A DNA stretch of 42,722 nucleotides from Deefgea piscis (GTDB lineage Bacteria; Pseudomonadota; Gammaproteobacteria; Burkholderiales; Chitinibacteraceae): positions 1-42,722 of the forward strand of contig NZ_CP054144.1 of assembly GCF_013284055.1 (NCBI RefSeq), read 5' to 3'. Of this stretch, positions 40,311 through 42,722 are shown one piece after another. How positions within the stretch are numbered: the stretch's first letter is position 1; each line of letters opens with the position of its first letter. The notes beneath the pieces are model-generated. The model did no database searches, had not been told where the DNA came from, and saw only the letters and a program-made list of their open reading frames with translations. A program made the position numbers and the translations under genes.

Positions 40311-41941
40311 ATGGATCTCGCTCAAGAACTCGCCAATTCAAACCTACCTGCCGCAGTCCGTGCGGCGATTTTGGCGCAATCTGAGTTACTCACTCAGCAA
40401 GATCAACAACTCAAGCAATACGTCTCCGACATCCAAAATAAAACGCAAACCATCGAAGCGCTAACGATGGAATTGGCCTATCTGCGCCGCATGCGTTATG
40501 GCGCTAAGACCGAGGTGATGAGTAGCGAGCAGCAGGATTTGTTTGAAGAAGCGCTCGATGCCGATATGGCCGCGCTGGAAGCTAAACTCGCCGCCGAGCA
40601 AGCCAACAACACCCCCGAAGTCAGCAACAAAACGCCACGCATTCGCGCAGGTCGCCAAGCCTTACCGGCGCACTTACCGCGTACTGATATGGTTCATGAA
40701 CCTGAATCATGCACCTGCGGCCAATGTGGTCAGGGTTTAGTTAAAGTCGGCGAAGACATCAGCGAGCAACTGCATGTGCAACCGGCGGTGTTTAGCGTGC
40801 TGCGCCACATTCGCCCGCAATACGCCTGCCGCAGCTGCCAAACGATGACCGCTGCACCGATTCCGGCGGCGATCATTCACGGTGGTTTGCCCACTGCGGC
40901 CACTTTGGCTTGGGTGATGGTCAGCAAATACGTCGATCATTTACCGCTGTATCGGTTAAGGCAAATCGCCGAACGCAGCGAAGTGCCGTTAGCAGAAAGC
41001 ACGCTGGCCAGTTGGGTTGGCACCGTCGGCTGGTGGTTGCAGCCATTGGCGGATCGATTGCGTGAACGACTTAAAAGCGAATCGGTGCTGCATGCCGATG
41101 AAACGCCAGTCAAACAGCTTGATCCGGGCAAAGGCAAAACCGCGTATTTATGGGCGTATCGCAACACGCCTTTGAGTGGCAGTGCGCCGATCATTTTGTT
41201 CGACTATCAAGGCGGTCGCTCGGGTCAACACGTCCGCGATTTCCTCACCGATTGGCAAGGTCAACTGATGGTCGACGATTACGGCGGCTACAAAGCGCTG
41301 TTCAAAACCGGCGTGATTGAGCTCGGTTGCTGGGCGCACGCACGACGCAAATTCTTCGAATTGCATCAGGCCAACGGCAGCCCGATTGCCGCAGAGGCAC
41401 TGCGTCGAATTGGCGAACTGTATGCACTGGAAGCGCAGGCTAAAGATTAAAACCCCGAGCAACGCTTGGCGCTACGCCAGCAAGCCGCGCAGCCTAAACT
41501 GCTCGAATTCAAGATTTGGTTGAATGAAACCGGTAGCAAAGTCGCGCCCAATAGCGCCCTGGCTAAAGCGATCATTTACAGCCAAAGGCGCTGGGCGGCG
41601 CTTGAACGCTACGCCCAAAGCGGCATCGCGCCAATCGATAACAATCCGGTCGAAAACAGCATTCGGCCGATTGCGATTGGCAAAAGAACTGGCTATTTGC
41701 AGGGAGCGAGCGCGCTGGTCAACGCGCTGCCGCAATTCAAACGCTACTGGGCACCGCCAAACTCAACGACCTCGACCCGATAGCCTGGCTCACCGACACC
41801 CTAGAAAAGCTACCCACTTGGCCGAACTGCCGCATCGACGAATTATTACCGCTACGAGCACTACAGAAACTTAAGCGTAACGGTGGTGGAGCGGCTGAGC
41901 CCTTACGTTTCGATTACGGCGCAGAAGTACGATCCCAATAA
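40311..41941 (+). pseudogene. tnpC: IS66 transposase TnpC, disrupted
   Basis: The first 379 codons are intact, with the IS66 leader (coiled N-terminus), the zinc-binding CTCGQCGQG / CRSCQTM and DDE core parts (LHADETPVKQL, MVDDYGGYKALF). A TAA at 41448-41450 interrupts where relatives read about KTPEQRL, and the frame continues unchanged after it (to NNPVENSIRPIAIGK). A lost base near 41682 in GGCAAAAGAAC shifts the final part NWLFAGSERAG into another frame. Both lesions lie in short homopolymers, so they may be consensus errors. Confidence 0.8.
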
Positions 41942-41949
41942 ATGTAATG

Positions 41950-42217
41950 TCGGTTTAATCAGGAAACAGGGCAGCTGCAAATCGAGATTAAGGGCTGCCC
42001 AGCCGCAAAGTGTTGAAGCGCAGCGCATCTGCCAAGAAGACTTGAACGAAGTGATTGCTACTTTGTCCAAGATAAAACCACCATCGAACGCGGGTTGTTT
42101 GATGAAGAACTAGTACCTGAGGAGCTGACCCAGCTGCGCATGGGAAAAATTATCAAAGACAAATTTCCCGAACTGGACGCCGAAGATCAGGAGGCAGTAC
42201 GGTCAACCGCTCAGTGA
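41950..42217 (+). pseudogene. Remnant of an unrecognised gene
   Basis: In two frames joined by single-base shifts the plus strand reads about FNQETGQLQIEIK, then EAQRICQEDLNEVIATLSK, then TTIERGLFDEELVPEEL, TQLRMGKIIKDKFPELDAED and a stop at 42215-42217. It looks like the charged C-terminal end of a larger protein, cut off upstream by the IS66 element. I do not recognise the family. Confidence 0.5.
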
Positions 42218-42305
42218 TTAGCCATGGTTAAATGAATAATCGATCACTTGTTGTTTGAATGTTTGCCATTTCAGAAGGCGAATGCACTAAATAGGAGTCG
42301 TCTTC

Positions 42306-42722
42306 ATTTGCAACTTGCAGAGCGCATACAGCGCAGTCTGCCGATCTTGAGTCGTGCTGCGGCCTCGCGGACGTTCAGCCCGTTAGCGACAAGTTCCCGA
42401 GCCCGGTGTAACTTGTCCGCTGGTTACGACCGGCTTGCGTCCACCCTTTCGTCCGCGTGCAGCGGCGGCAGTCAATCCAGCCTAGTACGCTCACGGATCA
42501 GGTCGCGCCGAACTGACCCAATGCACCGAAAACATGGAAAATCAACCGTCCCTGATGGGTGGTATCAATACTTTCGGTTAGCGACTGAAAGCCGACACCA
42601 CGTGCGTCCAGCGCTCCTACTGTCTCAATCAGGTGCGCAGTGAGCGGCCAAGCCGATCCAGCCCCAAAACAACCAGTACGTCACCGGTCGCGTAGATAGG
42701 CCAGCGCAGTGGCCAAGCCGGG
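42306..42722 (-). pseudogene. tnpR: Serine resolvase, C-terminal part with several frameshifts
   Basis: Read from 42722 down, the pieces PGLATALAYLRD, GDVLVVLGLDRLGRSLR, HLIETVGALDARGVGFQSLTE, FHVFGALGQF, RDLIRERTR, AAARGRKGGRKP and ELVANGLNVREAAARLKIG match Tn3-type resolvase in order, including the C-terminal helix-turn-helix. At least five single-base shifts separate them. It is the continuation of the frame at 129..1. The enzyme is either dead or the consensus at the contig edge is poor. Confidence 0.85.

Larger units (their letters stand above)
39467..41906 (+). mobile_element. IS66-family insertion sequence
   Basis: The terminal inverted repeat GTAAGGGCTCAGCCG lies at 39467-39481 and, inverted, ends at 41906. 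The element has the IS66 three-gene layout tnpA-tnpB-tnpC. IS66 makes an 8-bp target duplication, but the flanks differ (AGTGCACT against GTTTCGAT), so one side was rearranged or the element mediated a deletion. It lies about 50 bp upstream of the sbnA promoter region. Confidence 0.85.

Overview
The window looks like one complete, circular, mobilizable proteobacterial plasmid of about 42.7 kb, cut inside a serine-resolvase gene. The minus-strand resolvase reading frame at bases 129..1 continues without a gap into base 42722 and downwards. The host is probably a beta- or gammaproteobacterium. That guess rests on a KfrA-like protein, a ColE2-like replicase, a small ParA and a umuDC/SRAP pair; I cannot name a species.

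Layout. 0-4.2 kb: resolvase start and res-like site, a small YjzC-like protein, a higB-higA toxin-antitoxin pair whose antitoxin is fused to an ImmA/IrrE peptidase, and a Fic enzyme. 4.2-6.4 kb: a divergent oxidoreductase/LysR pair. 6.5-10 kb: a small-gene operon, an oriT-like region and a MobV relaxase. 10-12.5 kb: umuDC (umuC interrupted by a stop) divergent from an SRAP protein, with a LexA-like palindrome between them. 12.5-16.1 kb: a protein with tandem GxxxG repeats, an XRE regulator with its operator, secreted and lipoprotein genes, and a KfrA-like protein. 16.1-19.9 kb: the replication and partition core (candidate origin, ColE2-type Rep, candidate antisense RNA, ParA, ribbon-helix-helix partner, AT-rich repeats). 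20-23 kb: one secreted protein and three genes I do not recognise. The repeat family flanks several of these backbone genes.

23.3-42 kb is accessory DNA carrying IS3, IS30 and IS66 elements. It holds two operons that point toward each other. The plus-strand arm (25.2-29.7 kb) encodes a GNAT acyltransferase, a haem-oxygenase-like diiron enzyme, a BtaA-like (DUF3419) aminocarboxypropyl transferase, a pyruvoyl SpeD-like decarboxylase, a small alpha-beta-barrel protein and a membrane-anchored serine hydrolase. The minus-strand arm (39.35-32.8 kb) encodes SbnA- and SbnB-like enzymes for L-2,3-diaminopropionate, a large FAD/NAD(P) protein, a ThrH-like phosphatase, an LctP-type permease and a DinB-like protein. 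An IS3 element, itself interrupted by an IS30 element, lies between them. Both arms carry an FNR/DNR-type box upstream (25034-25047 and 39406-39419). My inference is one split biosynthetic pathway making a diaminopropionate-containing small molecule, possibly a metallophore, signal or antimetabolite, with additional SAM-derived chemistry, switched on by low oxygen or nitric oxide. I do not recognise this gene combination from any characterised cluster.

The last 1.3 kb (41.4-42.7 kb) has many single-base disruptions in otherwise recognisable genes. This suggests either decay or low consensus quality at the contig edge.
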